39,710 nucleotides of DNA from Paulinella micropora (GCA_009731375.1 BJOX01000179.1:547725-587434); one strand, 5' to 3'. Counted from the first letter of the stretch, positions 1-10,446 are shown. The notes: generated by a model from the letters alone, not told the origin. Program-made: numbers and translations.

Positions 1-43
<43 letters not shown>
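1..43. repeat. Poly-A run at window edge
   Basis: The first 43 bases are all A. This may be a poly(A) tail of a retroposed sequence or an assembly edge. Nothing to the left is visible, so it cannot be assigned. Confidence 0.9.
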
Positions 44-44
<1 letters not shown>

Positions 45-139
45 GCAAATTACGGTCAGGATCAGCGCTAGCTGCTACGACCCCCCCCCCCCTTATATGT
101 ATGTATGAAGCAGAAGCGGTTAGGAAGGACCGCTTGAAC

Positions 140-178
<39 letters not shown>

Positions 179-412
179 CCCCGCTGCTTGTTTACGTTGC
201 CCTCATGCCCACTCACCTGGTCTGCGTGTTCCTTGCCCTCCTTCGTCTGCCTCTTCGTCCTTACTTGCTTGCCGGGGTCTGCCTATGTCCTCTCTCTCTC
301 CCTTTACGTGACTACCTACATTTACATACCTTAACGCCCATGCTTCTGACCCTTTCTTCTTCACATAACTGCTTCCTCTGCTTCAATTCCCCTTGCCTCT
401 GTCTACTATCAT
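44..412. repeat. Microsatellite-rich stretch without a recognised gene
   Basis: This stretch holds a C12 run (81-92) and a (CTAT)n microsatellite of about nine units (141-178), followed by C/T-rich sequence. Short open frames here are low complexity and show no recognisable domain. Tetranucleotide microsatellites of this kind fit a eukaryotic nuclear genome. Confidence 0.8.
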
Positions 413-1712
413 GGTCACATTGCTAGTCTACACCATACATGGGACCCTGCGGACAATGTCCAATTACACACATCACCCAGGAACACAGCCCCGGACGCGG
501 AATATATCATCACACAATAACCACCTGCTAACCTCAACAGTATCAGGACCCAGAGGGCCTGCCCAGCCACAAGGCACAATCCGGACCTTCCTACCCACAA
601 GGGTGGGCCCGGAAGTGAGTCATGAGGAAGTGGGATAGGACTAGGGTGCTCCTAAACGACAACCGAACTCACAAGGACCAAAAGGCCTGTCCAACCACAG
701 TGCTTGGCCCGGATCTCTTCAATAACAGGGGTAGGTCTGGATGCGAGCTACGAGAAAATGGGCAGACCCGAGGACCACCCCGATACAGATAAAACTAGAA
801 TACAAAGAGGGGAGGAAGGAAAAGGAGGAGGAAAAAAAAAAAAACCCCAGTCAGGGGGTTTCGCTCAGGGAAACCCACATTCCAGTCCCAACCCACCGAC
901 AGACCAGCCGACTTACCAAAATCCACAACCTACGTCGCAAAAATAACAGGCATCGAGACAGGGAACACCCCCACACCCAGGCACCAGCCCAGTCAGTGAC
1001 ACAGGGGCTGACATCAAGAACCAGAGCAGGATATTAACACCCTTATCTAACATATCACTCTTCCTTGGGAACTCGGCAGGGACCAGATTGGTTCTACTCG
1101 GAGGGGCGGTGAGAAGGGACTCAATCGGCAGCCTCCCATCTGAGCAGGCTCGTTCGGAGAAGGCCCTACTCTGCTTCACCTCGGGCAGAAACAGCGTGGC
1201 ACCATCCGATGACGTAGCATCACATTGAGGAGAAGACCACCATGGTTCTGTAAGGAGGAGCGGTGCGGTAGGGCTAACTCTATGCACACCTGCATCTCGT
1301 ACAAAAACATATTGGCTCGACTCACAATGATGATTGCATACAAATAGAGGTTTTAAAACCAGACAAGGAAAGAATAGGGAGAGGAGAAGAGGAGGGACAT
1401 AAGAGGGTATTACATGAACACCCCACCAATGTTCCATCACACTTGCAGTCGCTAAGCCCGAAGCAGCCTCCCACCTGGTGACCAAGCTACAGAATCATAC
1501 CTACGGACGTGAAGTACTTCACCTCCTCGACACAACTCAACAGGCACCCACCAATCCTCTCCCCCTTGGTAACGGCCACCAGTCAAACCACACACCGCAC
1601 TCCTCTTGCTCATAACTGGTAACACAGTTACTAGGCAGGATCAAGTTCTCTTCCAACGCGGAGCACAACTCCGAAGTGGAGTAGACAGTGGCACTGATAA
1701 CCTAGCAATACC
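413..1712. other. C/A-rich, T-poor sequence, no intact gene
   Basis: The + strand here is rich in C and A and poor in T, like the block that follows to about 10155. All + frames are cut by stops. The translated pieces are Pro/Thr/Arg-rich without recognisable motifs. The longest open frame, on the minus strand at 913-1485, looks like a shadow created by the base bias. I infer decayed sequence belonging to the same element as the AlkB and USP regions downstream, but no reverse-transcriptase or other polymerase motif is visible. Confidence 0.45.
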
Positions 1713-1893
1713 GATAGTGGATAGGACCTAGCCTTCTTCAGACAAGGAGTGTTACTCCAGCCTGAGGGAGGCAGAGGACCCGTCCAAATCGACCAGTTGC
1801 AGGATAGTAGATAGGACCTAGCCTTCTTCAGACAAGGAGTATTACTCCAGCCTGAGGGGAGACAGAGGACCCGTCCAAATCGGCCAGTTGCCG
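1713..1893 (+). repeat. 90-bp tandem duplication
   Basis: Two adjacent copies (about 1713-1802 and 1803-1893) begin with GATAGT and share the segment GACCTAGCCTTCTTCAGACA. They differ at a few positions and by a one-base insertion in the GGGA region of the second copy. Both carry an in-frame TAG in the frame examined, so this looks like local duplication in non-coding or decayed sequence. Confidence 0.85.
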
Positions 1894-1994
1894 GAAAATG
1901 AGCCAACAGGAAGCACAAGAGGCAGGGCACACACCCTCCACACCTATCCTGACCCCCACCCACAACCACACCCCGACTACTTACTGGATATTGA

Positions 1995-3188
1995 AAAGCG
2001 CTGCCTAACTGGGGCAAGATCTGTTTCGCGAACAGCGTTATCCAATACATTTCCACACTCGTTATTTGGATGCAACGATCATTCGCCACATGTTCCTGGC
2101 GCGAACGCCCGATTACACAGCTGATCCAAACGATGGGAGAGGCCCCGGACCTTACAACCCACACTGACACGAAAACGATCCAACGACTAGCCCAGGTCCT
2201 AGCAAGAATATGCGAGCATAAACCGGAGATGATGACAGGTGCGATATATAAACAATGCAAACCACAAATACCTGGGATGCGCCCTTCCAAAAGGTACCCC
2301 ATCTTCCCAACCCGGGTGTGCACATGAGTTCCTCACACACATCCTATCGCGACTAACAGTGCATACCAACATCACAACCTTCAACCGATACAAAGGGACT
2401 CCCAGCGCCGGGCACCACAGAACGTCTTAGCAAAAGAGATACAAGGAAACGCCTACACCCTAGAATCCAAATGCGCACGATGATGGAGATCAACTGCCAC
2501 CGATGCCATTACCACTCTACCCGGCACACTCCACCCAGTTTCCCGACCCTAGAGGCCTACGCTGCAAACTACCAGCGCCCCTCAGTGCAGCGAACGTGAA
2601 GATAGCACCAGTACGGATTGAGACATGCATCCGGAACGAACTTGCGATCCACAAGATCCAGGAAAACGAGACATACAACTGCGACTGCCTTCCAAGTACA
2701 CGACGCGACATATAGCAATCCTCCCGGGGTGGCTCGATTGCGTTCCCCCAGACTTCCTTAATATAGAAGTTAACAGCATAACATACGACTGGGAAAAATG
2801 GGCCACATTCACCGCTGGCCAATCGATCAATAACAACCTCCTCCTGGTAGACTTGAACCGCCTGGATCTCTCTGCCTACTTCTCACCTATATACACGATC
2901 AACGGAGAAGCCATCTACACATCGATATCCTTCCTGATACACAAAGGGCGCACGGTCGACGACGATCACTGGCAGGCAGTAATAAAGGACCCCCACCATG
3001 GTTGGAGACTCCATGACGACGGACGATGCCTCATCTTGGACCACTGGCGACCAAGGCCTCACAGCAGTCTTTACGAGAGTCATCCTGCCCGACGATCCTC
3101 CTGGCTCACCACTCCAGGCAGTGCCTACAGAGCTCTTACACCTAAATATTTACGAAACCATCACTGCAGTCCTTTACCAACGAATTGA
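1995..3188 (+). pseudogene. Decayed ubiquitin-specific protease (USP) domain
   Basis: The landmarks of the USP (peptidase C19) fold appear in order but in different frames. A Cys box reads NWGKICFANSVIQYI at about 2007-2051, with Cys in the usual place. A QDAHEFL-like box reads CAHEFLTHILSRL at about 2317-2355, in another frame. A CxxC-like half-knuckle (SKCAR followed by TGA where the second Cys is expected) is at about 2467-2484, and YNCDC at about 2675-2690. The His box reads DDHWQAVI with W and DD following, at about 2960-3020. Known USPs remove ubiquitin from proteins using a Cys-His-Asp/Asn triad. Several frameshifts and stops separate the boxes, so this copy cannot make a complete enzyme as assembled. 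It is followed by poly-C and a long gap. The domain order supports the assignment well; the boundaries are approximate. Confidence 0.7.
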
Positions 3189-3225
3189 CCTGGGGGAGGA
3201 GACACCTGCAAGTCACTCCATACAA

Positions 3226-4138
3226 CCCCCCCCCCCCCCCCCCCCCCCCCCCNNNNNNNNNNNNNNNNNNNNNNNNNNNNNNNNNNNNNNNNNNNNNNNN
3301 NNNNNNNNNNNNNNNNNNNNNNNNNNNNNNNNNNNNNNNNNNNNNNNNNNNNNNNNNNNNNNNNNNNNNNNNNNNNNNNNNNNNNNNNNNNNNNNNNNNN
3401 NNNNNNNNNNNNNNNNNNNNNNNNNNNNNNNNNNNNNNNNNNNNNNNNNNNNNNNNNNNNNNNNNNNNNNNNNNNNNNNNNNNNNNNNNNNNNNNNNNNN
3501 NNNNNNNNNNNNNNNNNNNNNNNNNNNNNNNNNNNNNNNNNNNNNNNNNNNNNNNNNNNNNNNNNNNNNNNNNNNNNNNNNNNNNNNNNNNNNNNNNNNN
3601 NNNNNNNNNNNNNNNNNNNNNNNNNNNNNNNNNNNNNNNNNNNNNNNNNNNNNNNNNNNNNNNNNNNNNNNNNNNNNNNNNNNNNNNNNNNNNNNNNNNN
3701 NNNNNNNNNNNNNNNNNNNNNNNNNNNNNNNNNNNNNNNNNNNNNNNNNNNNNNNNNNNNNNNNNNNNNNNNNNNNNNNNNNNNNNNNNNNNNNNNNNNN
3801 NNNNNNNNNNNNNNNNNNNNNNNNNNNNNNNNNNNNNNNNNNNNNNNNNNNNNNNNNNNNNNNNNNNNNNNNNNNNNNNNNNNNNNNNNNNNNNNNNNNN
3901 NNNNNNNNNNNNNNNNNNNNNNNNNNNNNNNNNNNNNNNNNNNNNNNNNNNNNNNNNNNNNNNNNNNNNNNNNNNNNNNNNNNNNNNNNNNNNNNNNNNN
4001 NNNNNNNNNNNNNNNNNNNNNNNNNNNNNNNNNNNNNNNNNNNNNNNNNNNNNNNNNNNNNNNNNNNNNNNNNNNNNNNNNNNNNNNNNNNNNNNNNNNN
4101 NNNNNNNNNNNNNNNNNNNNNNNNNNNNNNNNNNNNNN
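3226..4138. other. Poly-C tract and 886-base assembly gap
   Basis: A C27 run (3226-3252) leads into unknown bases (3253-4138). The end of the USP-like region and the start of the AlkB-like domain are hidden here. Homopolymer C next to gaps recurs at 5718-5754, 28863-28898 and 31467-31658, so these are probably hard-to-sequence C/G tracts. Confidence 0.95.
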
Positions 4139-4651
4139 ATGTCTCACGACGAGGTAATCAACCTCAGCTTCGGACCGACCGCGGAGCTCCGAATCATGCC
4201 GTACGGCCAGCAAGCACACGCTCAACTGGACGGACAAGCACTTACCCTCAACAATGGCACCTTCCACATTTTCAACAGATTCCAACTCCACAGAGTGAGC
4301 ATGCATCCTAACCCACCAAATGACTTTGCCCGTCGCATAAGCATCTCATTCAGAGTTTTCACCACATGGGCGGAGATACCCCCGCCTCTCCGCCCCCAGA
4401 TCACACACGGCAACACAAATCTACAACAGACACTAGCAACCTGGGAAGAAAAGATACAGGCCGGCGAGCCACAGTGCGATTTAGCGGTATACGGGATAGA
4501 ACCAATCCTTGCCTCAAGGTTCCAGCATATCCAGGGGATCATCGACCTAACTCTGGAATACCTCGGCCTCCGAACTCCAGAAAACGGTAGGATTCTGACA
4601 GTCACGCAAACCGATCACATCGACGAGGGGAAACCCCTAACACCCCCATGA
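4139..4651 (+). CDS. AlkB-like 2-oxoglutarate/Fe(II) dioxygenase, C-terminal half
   Basis: This frame emerges from the gap and stays open for about 170 codons. It shows a strand like that following the metal HxD motif (VINLSFGPTAELRI), a Gly-turn strand (LDGQALTLNNGTFHIF), a candidate distal metal His in QLHRVSM, and the terminal RRISISFR, which resembles the RxNxTxR motif that binds 2-oxoglutarate in AlkB enzymes. AlkB proteins oxidatively demethylate nucleic acid bases. AlkB domains are known as polyprotein parts in some plus-strand RNA viruses and as stand-alone cellular repair enzymes. The HxD half lies largely in the gap, so catalytic completeness cannot be judged. The ATG at 4139 is the first visible codon after the gap and is not necessarily the start. 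The last ~50 residues show no recognised motif. Confidence 0.55.
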   Translation: MSHDEVINLSFGPTAELRIMPYGQQAHAQLDGQALTLNNGTFHIFNRFQLHRVSMHPNPPNDFARRISISFRVFTTWAEIPPPLRPQITHGNTNLQQTLATWEEKIQAGEPQCDLAVYGIEPILASRFQHIQGIIDLTLEYLGLRTPENGRILTVTQTDHIDEGKPLTPP

Positions 4652-4675
4652 CACCCCCGAACTAACGCTTTAATC

Positions 4676-5403
4676 AGGCGGGACGAAGAGATTCGTCAGG
4701 CCATCATGACGAACACCCTTATGCATGTTCGGGGCATACACAGTACTATGATCTTTCAAGAAATTGTACAGTCGACGCGGTTCAGACAGTCCGACAGACA
4801 CCATTTCTGTGTCCTGCTATACCGCCCAGAGGTTCCCATCCACGCAGACCTCAGTACTAGTATGATCTGCTCCCCGGACCCAAAAGGAGCGACCCCGACG
4901 GCCATACTCTTCAACCAATCCAAGATCCGCAAACAAGTCCTGACCTGACGAAAGAAGGTATGTTCTGGGGACCAAGTACGAGATCGGCTGCACAGCTAGC
5001 CACCAACCTGCGCCTCTTTCACCACCCAGGCCAGGGAGGAATGTCAGGGAACATACCCCAGATACCACATTGTATCGATAAAGACTGCCCGACAAGGGTG
5101 GTTCCTCCTCATTGACCCCCAATGGACAAATGGAGTCCCCGACCATGTCTTTGCTATGGAAAGAAAAATCTTAGGAGGAAGCATCGACCAAGTCGCGCCG
5201 GAATACCGAAGAGTAGTGGTCCAACGCCGTACACCCGAACTACTACACATAGGATATGACTACTGAGGAGACTTCCAATGGCTGAATCAGGGATTCTGGC
5301 ACTGTGGTATGATTTCGCAGATCGCCCACTACCCGGACTACCGCCCAGAAGACCCCCCCGATGACTACCACACTTATTAGGTTACTTTCTACTCAAGAAA
5401 GGG
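4676..5403 (+). pseudogene. Decayed frame with Ulp1-like cysteine peptidase candidate
   Basis: One + frame is readable through this interval with only a few stops (near 4946, 4997, 5263 and 5378), unlike a random frame. Its second half contains GWFLLIDPQWTNG (about 5096-5135) and QWLNQGFWHCGMISQIAHY (about 5275-5335). The spacing of a hydrophobic xxLLIDP strand and a later Q...CG resembles the C48/adenain-type fold (Ulp1, SUMO protease), where Gln and Cys sit in such motifs. The expected His before the W is not evident, and the usual Asp before CG is His. I treat it as a weak candidate for a decayed peptidase, lying between the AlkB-like domain and the Pro-rich frame. It could instead be an unrelated polyprotein segment. 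Confidence 0.3.
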
Positions 5404-6165
5404 AGCGATGCGCTGTAGCAGGGTTGGCGAAGTACCTGACCCAGCAGTAAAGGGATGCCGTCTGATCATCCGCCGGGGACCCAAACCTTTCCCCAAAGTC
5501 CCCATGCAACCGAACCTAGGCCAACAACCCCAGGCAACCCCAGAACCCCAACCAGATCCAGCAACGACCCAGGGGAACAACCCCACACCACAGGAGGAAC
5601 CGGAGGCCCAAGCTTCCCCGACGGAACCAACACCATCTCAAGACCCGAACCTACCTCACCCGGAAATACCGCCGGCCAAGGCCATGACAGCTCCAGTCAC
5701 ATCACCACCTACCAACTCCCCCCCCCCCCCCCCCCCCCCCCCCGNNNNNNNNNNATCCTCGAAGGGGTTACCCACAAGAGCCACACAAAGCCTCCGCTGA
5801 CACCTGTGGCTGACTCGGACGAAGAGACCGATATAAATTATCTCATTGACGATGAAGCTGAAGGCTGTCGCCTTGAAACAGAGGCAGCGCGTCAGAAAAC
5901 CCAGACTGCTAAGCCGGCCCCTACAACCCCTACACAAGACAAGCACATGGATCAACAGAAAAGGGCCTCAGCTGACACCTACCCAGGGACAGGCAACCAA
6001 GCCCCCCCTTTACCGATATCGGCGACCCCACAATATGATCCGGGACATACGGACAGGTCCCCTCCCCCTACACGGCCGGGGACCCAAACAACACCGACAC
6101 ACAAAACCCAGAAGGCCTCATTCCCCCCCCGGCGACCAAGGGGACAAACAACCCACCCACCCTGA
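5404..6165 (+). CDS. Proline-rich polyprotein segment, interrupted
   Basis: Two overlapping frames are open here. The one used from about 5755 to 6165 reads as a plausible protein, with an acidic patch (DSDEETDINYLIDDEAEG) followed by Pro/Thr/Gln-rich disordered sequence. A C26 run and a 10-N gap (5718-5754) prevent following the frame. After 6165 the coding signal shifts to the frame that contains the ATG at 6257. There are no recognised domains. The Pro-rich, T-poor composition links it to the long frame downstream; the role is unknown. Confidence 0.35.
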
Positions 6166-6256
6166 CGCTACAACACCGGCGGAGGTCCCTCGGGATAAAC
6201 AACCTCCGATTCGCCTGACTTTAACCAGAGCTAGACGAGACACTGGGGAAACCAAG

Positions 6257-9200
6257 ATGTCTCAGGAAGAATCAAAAAACCCACTGCGATCAGGACCAAG
6301 TAACCCTCCTCCTCAACACACTCCCCCTCCCATCCGCACCTATACCCCCACACCGGAGGTCGGAAGTAGGATCTCACTGCTCCTAAAACTCAGGACAGAA
6401 CTCGGGGAGTACCACCAATGTCTACTCACTAATCCTATCCTCTCACCTCCGGGTCCCCGGGACATGAGCAGACAGGTCACGAGGTTCCTGAGGAAACGCT
6501 CATACTACAAACACGTGCTGACCCCCCTGATCCTTACAAGGTCAAGGACGCAATGGACACTGCTCATCCTCTCCAAGACCCTCAAACGAGAGTTGTTAGG
6601 TACCACATTTGGTCAGACACCCAGCCTCACATCCGCGCCGAGTAAGGACATTCCTCTCACAATATGGCTCACGTACCAGGCAAAGGGATCCACCGTGCCT
6701 ATAAAGCAGGAAGTCAGGGACTGGATTTCTGCTCTCGACACGGCTGAAGTCATTCGCAAGAGGGGAGAGCCGGGCGTCGTAGCGGTTCCGCTCAACCACA
6801 CAGCCTACACGGAAGAGGACACCATCGAATTGCACGTCAATACCTTCCTTTACTCCCCTAGCAGATACCAAGCATGGATACAACCAAGGGAACGGGCGAT
6901 ACCTAGTCTCCCACAAAACCCAACTGCACAGGGGACCCGTCCTCCCGCAGACCGCTCAGCATGCCAGTCGTCCACTGGTGGACACGTCGGGGATATGGAT
7001 ATGAAACGCTCGGATACATCGAGTCATGGGAGCTCGATTGCCACATCCGCAGACCCCGCTCGATGGATCCTTTCCATCGCTGAGACGACAGGAGAGACCA
7101 GAAAGAGCTCACCTTCCGCCCAGAATGAACCCTGGGATACCCAGAACAATCGACAACCACAGCCAGCACGTGATCATCAAGGCACGCTGACCTTATCCAC
7201 CATTAAAACAGGCAGGAAGGATCCAGATCCTCATGCACCACCGCTGAGAAAGAAGCGGGCAATCCTTAGGAGAGCCAACATGACATCCCCTCTATCACCG
7301 CCCACCTCATCCTCACCCCACCCCTCCACACTACTCCTTCAGGAGATGCCTACCCCGGAATCTTTCATACTCAGGTCCGGGCAGACTCCGCACCCCCCGC
7401 CACAGAAGGATCCCCCCCAACCATCACTCCCCGTCCAGCAGCTCCTGGGCGAGTTCACCATCAGCACATTCCTACAAAACCCCTTAATTCNNNNNNNNNN
7501 GGGACACCATCGAATTGCACGTCAATACCTTTCTTTACTCCCCTAGCAGATACCAAGCATGGATACAACCAAGGGAACGGGCGATACCTAGTCTCCCACA
7601 AAACCCAACTGCACAGGGGACCCGTCCTCCCGCAGACCGCTCAGCATGCCAGTCGTCCACTGGTGGACACGTCGGGGATATGGATATGAAACGCTCGGAT
7701 ACATCGAGTCATGGGAGCTCGATTGCCACATCCGCAGACCCCGCTCGATGGATCCTTTCCATCGCTGAGACGACAGGANNNNNNNNNNTACCTTCCGCCC
7801 AGAATGAACCCTGGGATATCCAGAACAATCGACAACCACAGCCAGCACGTGATCCTGAAGGCACGCTGACCTTATCCACCATTAAAACAGGCAGGAAGGA
7901 TCCAGATCCTCATGCACCACCACCGAGAAAGAAGCGGGCGATCCTTAGGAGAGCCAACATGACATCCCCTCTATCACCGCCCACCTCATCCTCACCCCAC
8001 CCCTCCACACTAATCCTTCAGGAGATGCCTACCCCGGAATCTTTCATATTCAGGTCCGGGCAGACTCCGCACCCCCCGCCACAGAAGGATCCGCCCCAAC
8101 CATCACTCCCCGTCCAGCAGCTCCTGGGCGAGTTCACCATCAGCACATTCCTACAAAACCCCTTAATTCAGCTGGGATATGACCAGATTTTCCAAATTGG
8201 GGCCATAGCAGTGGCATCCGCCAAGGCCAAAACTGTTGACACCCCATCTTGGGAACGCGACATCTGGGTGACCCAGCAAGACTGGAAAACCCTCATTGAG
8301 CTTCCGGACAACCCCCCCGGCGCCCAATGGCCGTCAATGCCACCACTACACCTACAAAGGGTTGCCAAAAGTGTCTGGGCAGCACTGACAGTCCCTTCCA
8401 CAACCACGAGTACCCCGGTATTACCACGGGCTCCACCACCTCTACAGCCTCCACTTGCCCCACGACAAGCATCCGACCCGGTTGCATCCATACCTGTCCA
8501 ACACACCAAACGAGCCATGAAACGGTACCGGCAGCGTCTGAAGATGAAAACCAAGCGCGCCAAGATCACCCACGACGTGCAGGTACCTCAGATCGCAGGC
8601 CAGGCGGACGTAAAACAGCCCCCACCAAACAGGCCGAAGCAACCGCCACACCCCACACCATCCGCCGCTCCACCAGCAACACAACCGGGGAAACGGAAGA
8701 ACCCACAGGCACCCATAAGGAAGGTAGCGCGAACAGCGGCAAAACCACAAACGCAACCACCGACTCCGAAGGCAGCACAGTCCAAAGCTCCTCCAAACCC
8801 CAAGAAAGGACCCCCACCCAAGGCCGTGGCAAAATCTGCACCGACTAGCCAACCGAAGACCAACCGAGGAGCGCAGGCCCCACTCACCTCCACAAAACAG
8901 GGACCTCCAGTCAAACGGGCTTCACTCACCAAGCCGCGAAGTCCAGTCAAGAAGGACTCATCGGACCCAACCTCATCGTCCAGCTCATCAGAAGACGTGG
9001 GCGAATCGGAAGGGGAGGAAGACCACTCAGAGGCGGCATTGGCCCAGGATGAGGCAGACTCCACCGCAGAGGGCGAAGAGGACTCACCAAAACACGACGG
9101 GAAGGACCAAAACGCCGAAGTGATCCAAGCTACACTCCAACCGCCTCCGCGAATCATCACAGTCCGGAGGCGTGGGATACAGATCAGCCAGAATCTCACC

Positions 9201-9407
9201 CCCTCGGACGGGGACCACGAACCCCAGCGGACCACGAGGTTGCACAAGCCTTCCCATCGACAGCCCCCAGGGAAGGGAAGAAAACCCCTAAGGTCTAAAC
9301 AACAACAGCCGCCCCGAGACCCACATGTAGATATCCACACGGAGGTAGGGGGCAAGAGAAAATCCCCTCACACTACCCAACCGTCAAGGAGCCACCCCCC
9401 ACAGTGA
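6257..9407 (+). CDS. Long Pro/Ser/Lys-rich frame, gag-like or linker region
   Basis: From ATG 6257 the frame is open to 7490, resumes after a gap in a near-identical copy (7502-8169) and runs to the TGA at 9405-9407. The first ~200 residues are the most ordered, with mixed hydrophobic segments. The remainder is disordered: Pro/Gln/Thr-rich, with a basic patch (KRAMKRYRQRLKMKTKRAK, about 8510-8570), many KP/PK repeats, a Ser run and an acidic stretch (about 8960-9090). A basic, proline-rich chain of this kind could bind nucleic acid like a Gag protein, but there is no zinc knuckle or recognised fold. If the repeated flank is collapsed, the protein would be roughly 820-830 residues. The next frame (USP-like) lies at -1 and overlaps its stop. 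No function can be assigned. Confidence 0.5.
6817..8169 (+). repeat. ~670-bp duplication flanking a 10-N gap (probable haplotype duplicate)
   Basis: Bases 6817-7490 recur at 7502-8169 with about eight scattered substitutions (roughly 1%). Their ends abut the N run at 7491-7500, and a second N run lies at 7779-7788 inside copy two. Equivalent codon frames are kept in both copies. Two alleles placed in series by the assembler explains this best; a true tandem duplication is possible. Confidence 0.8.
9395..9401 (+). promoter_or_regulatory. Candidate -1 ribosomal frameshift heptamer
   Basis: C CCC CCA fits the X XXY YYZ pattern in the reading frame of the upstream ORF and lies one codon before its TGA. 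Slipping back one base enters the USP-like frame, which is open from here to 10231. An all-C slippery site is unusual, and I did not verify a downstream pseudoknot, so this could be an accident of C-rich sequence. Confidence 0.3.
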
Positions 9408-10231
9408 ACACGTGCAGCCGCCGAGGAATCCATAACCCTGGATCCATTTGCTGGATCATTACCACCATGCAAGCTTTAGCATCCACACGGGACTTACCAC
9501 GGACTCTACAAGCATGGACGCGGCAACAGAGACTACCTCAATCGGGCTCACCTCAACACACCCTCCACCTCATTAGTAACACTCTGACAGCACTGACCCC
9601 CAGGCAAGGGATGGGCACCTGGACACCCCTAAGGGTACCATGGCTGGGGGACCCAACAGCCCTGGCACACCTGCACCCTACCCTCAAACCAGGCCATCCG
9701 GGAACCATCCACAAGGCCATAAAGGGTATCCATGCTCTCCTCAGAATGGTAGAGGACCAGGATGGGAGCAACATACTCTCCCAATGGCACAGCCACATCA
9801 CCTCCAGAAGCCAATGCTACGCCTGTGGGGGATCAACATCAAGCGAACGAGTCGACCCCATAATTGAACTACACACTACCCAAGGGAAGCCCAACCCAGG
9901 ATCTCAACTCTCCCTGGAATCCCTCTTGCAACACTGGCGCAAACGTAAAGATGACTGCAAGTGTACCCGCTGCGGTCACACCCTCGAGACAGAGCAGTCC
10001 CTAATGAACAGGCCCCTGACCCTGTGGTTCGCCATCACGCACACCAACCCAGGCCTACGTCCCTCACCACAGCACGACAATGCCACAACAGGCCTGCCCC
10101 CGCCCCGCTTGACGATCCCGGAGAAACTCTGGGTCAAACCCGACAGCTGGGGAGGTAAGGGGCTTGGTACCTTGCAATGTTTGGGCTTGGTACCTTGCAA
10201 TATCTCCTTTCGCTTGTGTGCAAAAGCTTAA
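9404..10231 (+). CDS. Second USP-type domain, N-terminal and zinc-ribbon part
   Basis: No ATG opens this frame; it overlaps the upstream stop in the -1 frame. Residues 7-20 (GIHNPGSICWIITTMQAL) match the Cys box of USP deubiquitinases (G-x-x-N-x-G-x-x-C-x-x-x-x-x-x-Q). Two CxxC pairs follow, CYACGG (about 9820) and CKCTRCG (about 9957-9975), as in the USP zinc ribbon, and then LTLWFAI, like the strand after it. The QDAHEFL-type region (about residues 95-125) is weak. The catalytic His box is absent: coding composition ends near 10155 at GGAG/GTAAGG, which also looks like a splice donor. It is either truncated or continues through an intron. It differs strongly from the USP at 1995-3188, so the two are separate domains rather than recent copies. 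Confidence 0.6.
   Translation: MNTCSRRGIHNPGSICWIITTMQALASTRDLPRTLQAWTRQQRLPQSGSPQHTLHLISNTLTALTPRQGMGTWTPLRVPWLGDPTALAHLHPTLKPGHPGTIHKAIKGIHALLRMVEDQDGSNILSQWHSHITSRSQCYACGGSTSSERVDPIIELHTTQGKPNPGSQLSLESLLQHWRKRKDDCKCTRCGHTLETEQSLMNRPLTLWFAITHTNPGLRPSPQHDNATTGLPPPRLTIPEKLWVKPDSWGGKGLGTLQCLGLVPCNISFRLCAKA
10161..10201 (+). repeat. 18-bp direct repeat at a composition boundary
   Basis: GGCTTGGTACCTTGCAAT occurs at 10161-10178 and again at 10184-10201, separated by five bases. It sits where the C/A-rich, T-poor block ends and T-richer sequence starts. It may mark an insertion edge, but a target-site duplication would need a partner at the other end of the element, which I do not see. Confidence 0.8.
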
Positions 10232-10446
10232 AGTGTTCAGCCGTTATGCCTGACTCTGTACTTGTGCACAGGTGCCACAGACAGGCAGTACAGCTGATCA
10301 CAAAACTCGGGGTACCATTCCACAGCCTTACTCACCCCCCAGTGCACTCTGTTTGGCTTTCTGTAGATAATTTGATATCCCCCTGCCACCAATTTACTTG
10401 CGCTATTGGGATCTCATGGAATATTGCGCATTTGTGTGTTTTTAGA
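10202..10446 (+). other. Likely intron or 5' region of the GRF/OTU gene
   Basis: This is T-rich sequence with no domain. It ends in TGTGTGTTTTTAG just before coding sequence resumes, which looks like a splice acceptor. A possible donor GGAG/GTAAGG lies at 10151-10160, and CAGGTGCC near 10270 is another candidate acceptor. An ATG at 10177 opens a 109-codon frame of unclear reality. The true first exon of the downstream gene is not identified. Confidence 0.35.

Noticed and set aside
913-1485. 190-codon open frame on the minus strand
   Set aside because: It lies in strongly biased C/A-rich sequence, has no recognisable motif, and no ATG context or neighbour supports it. Probably a shadow of base bias.
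8588-9355. 255-codon minus-strand frame rich in Gly, Ser, Trp and Cys
   Set aside because: It is antisense to the Pro/Ser/Lys-rich frame; its composition is the direct mirror of Pro/Thr/Ala codons.
400-10155. Reverse transcriptase, integrase or RNA polymerase motifs
   Set aside because: I looked for YxDD, DDE and GDD-type contexts in readable frames and saw none, so I do not classify the element as a known retroelement or virus.
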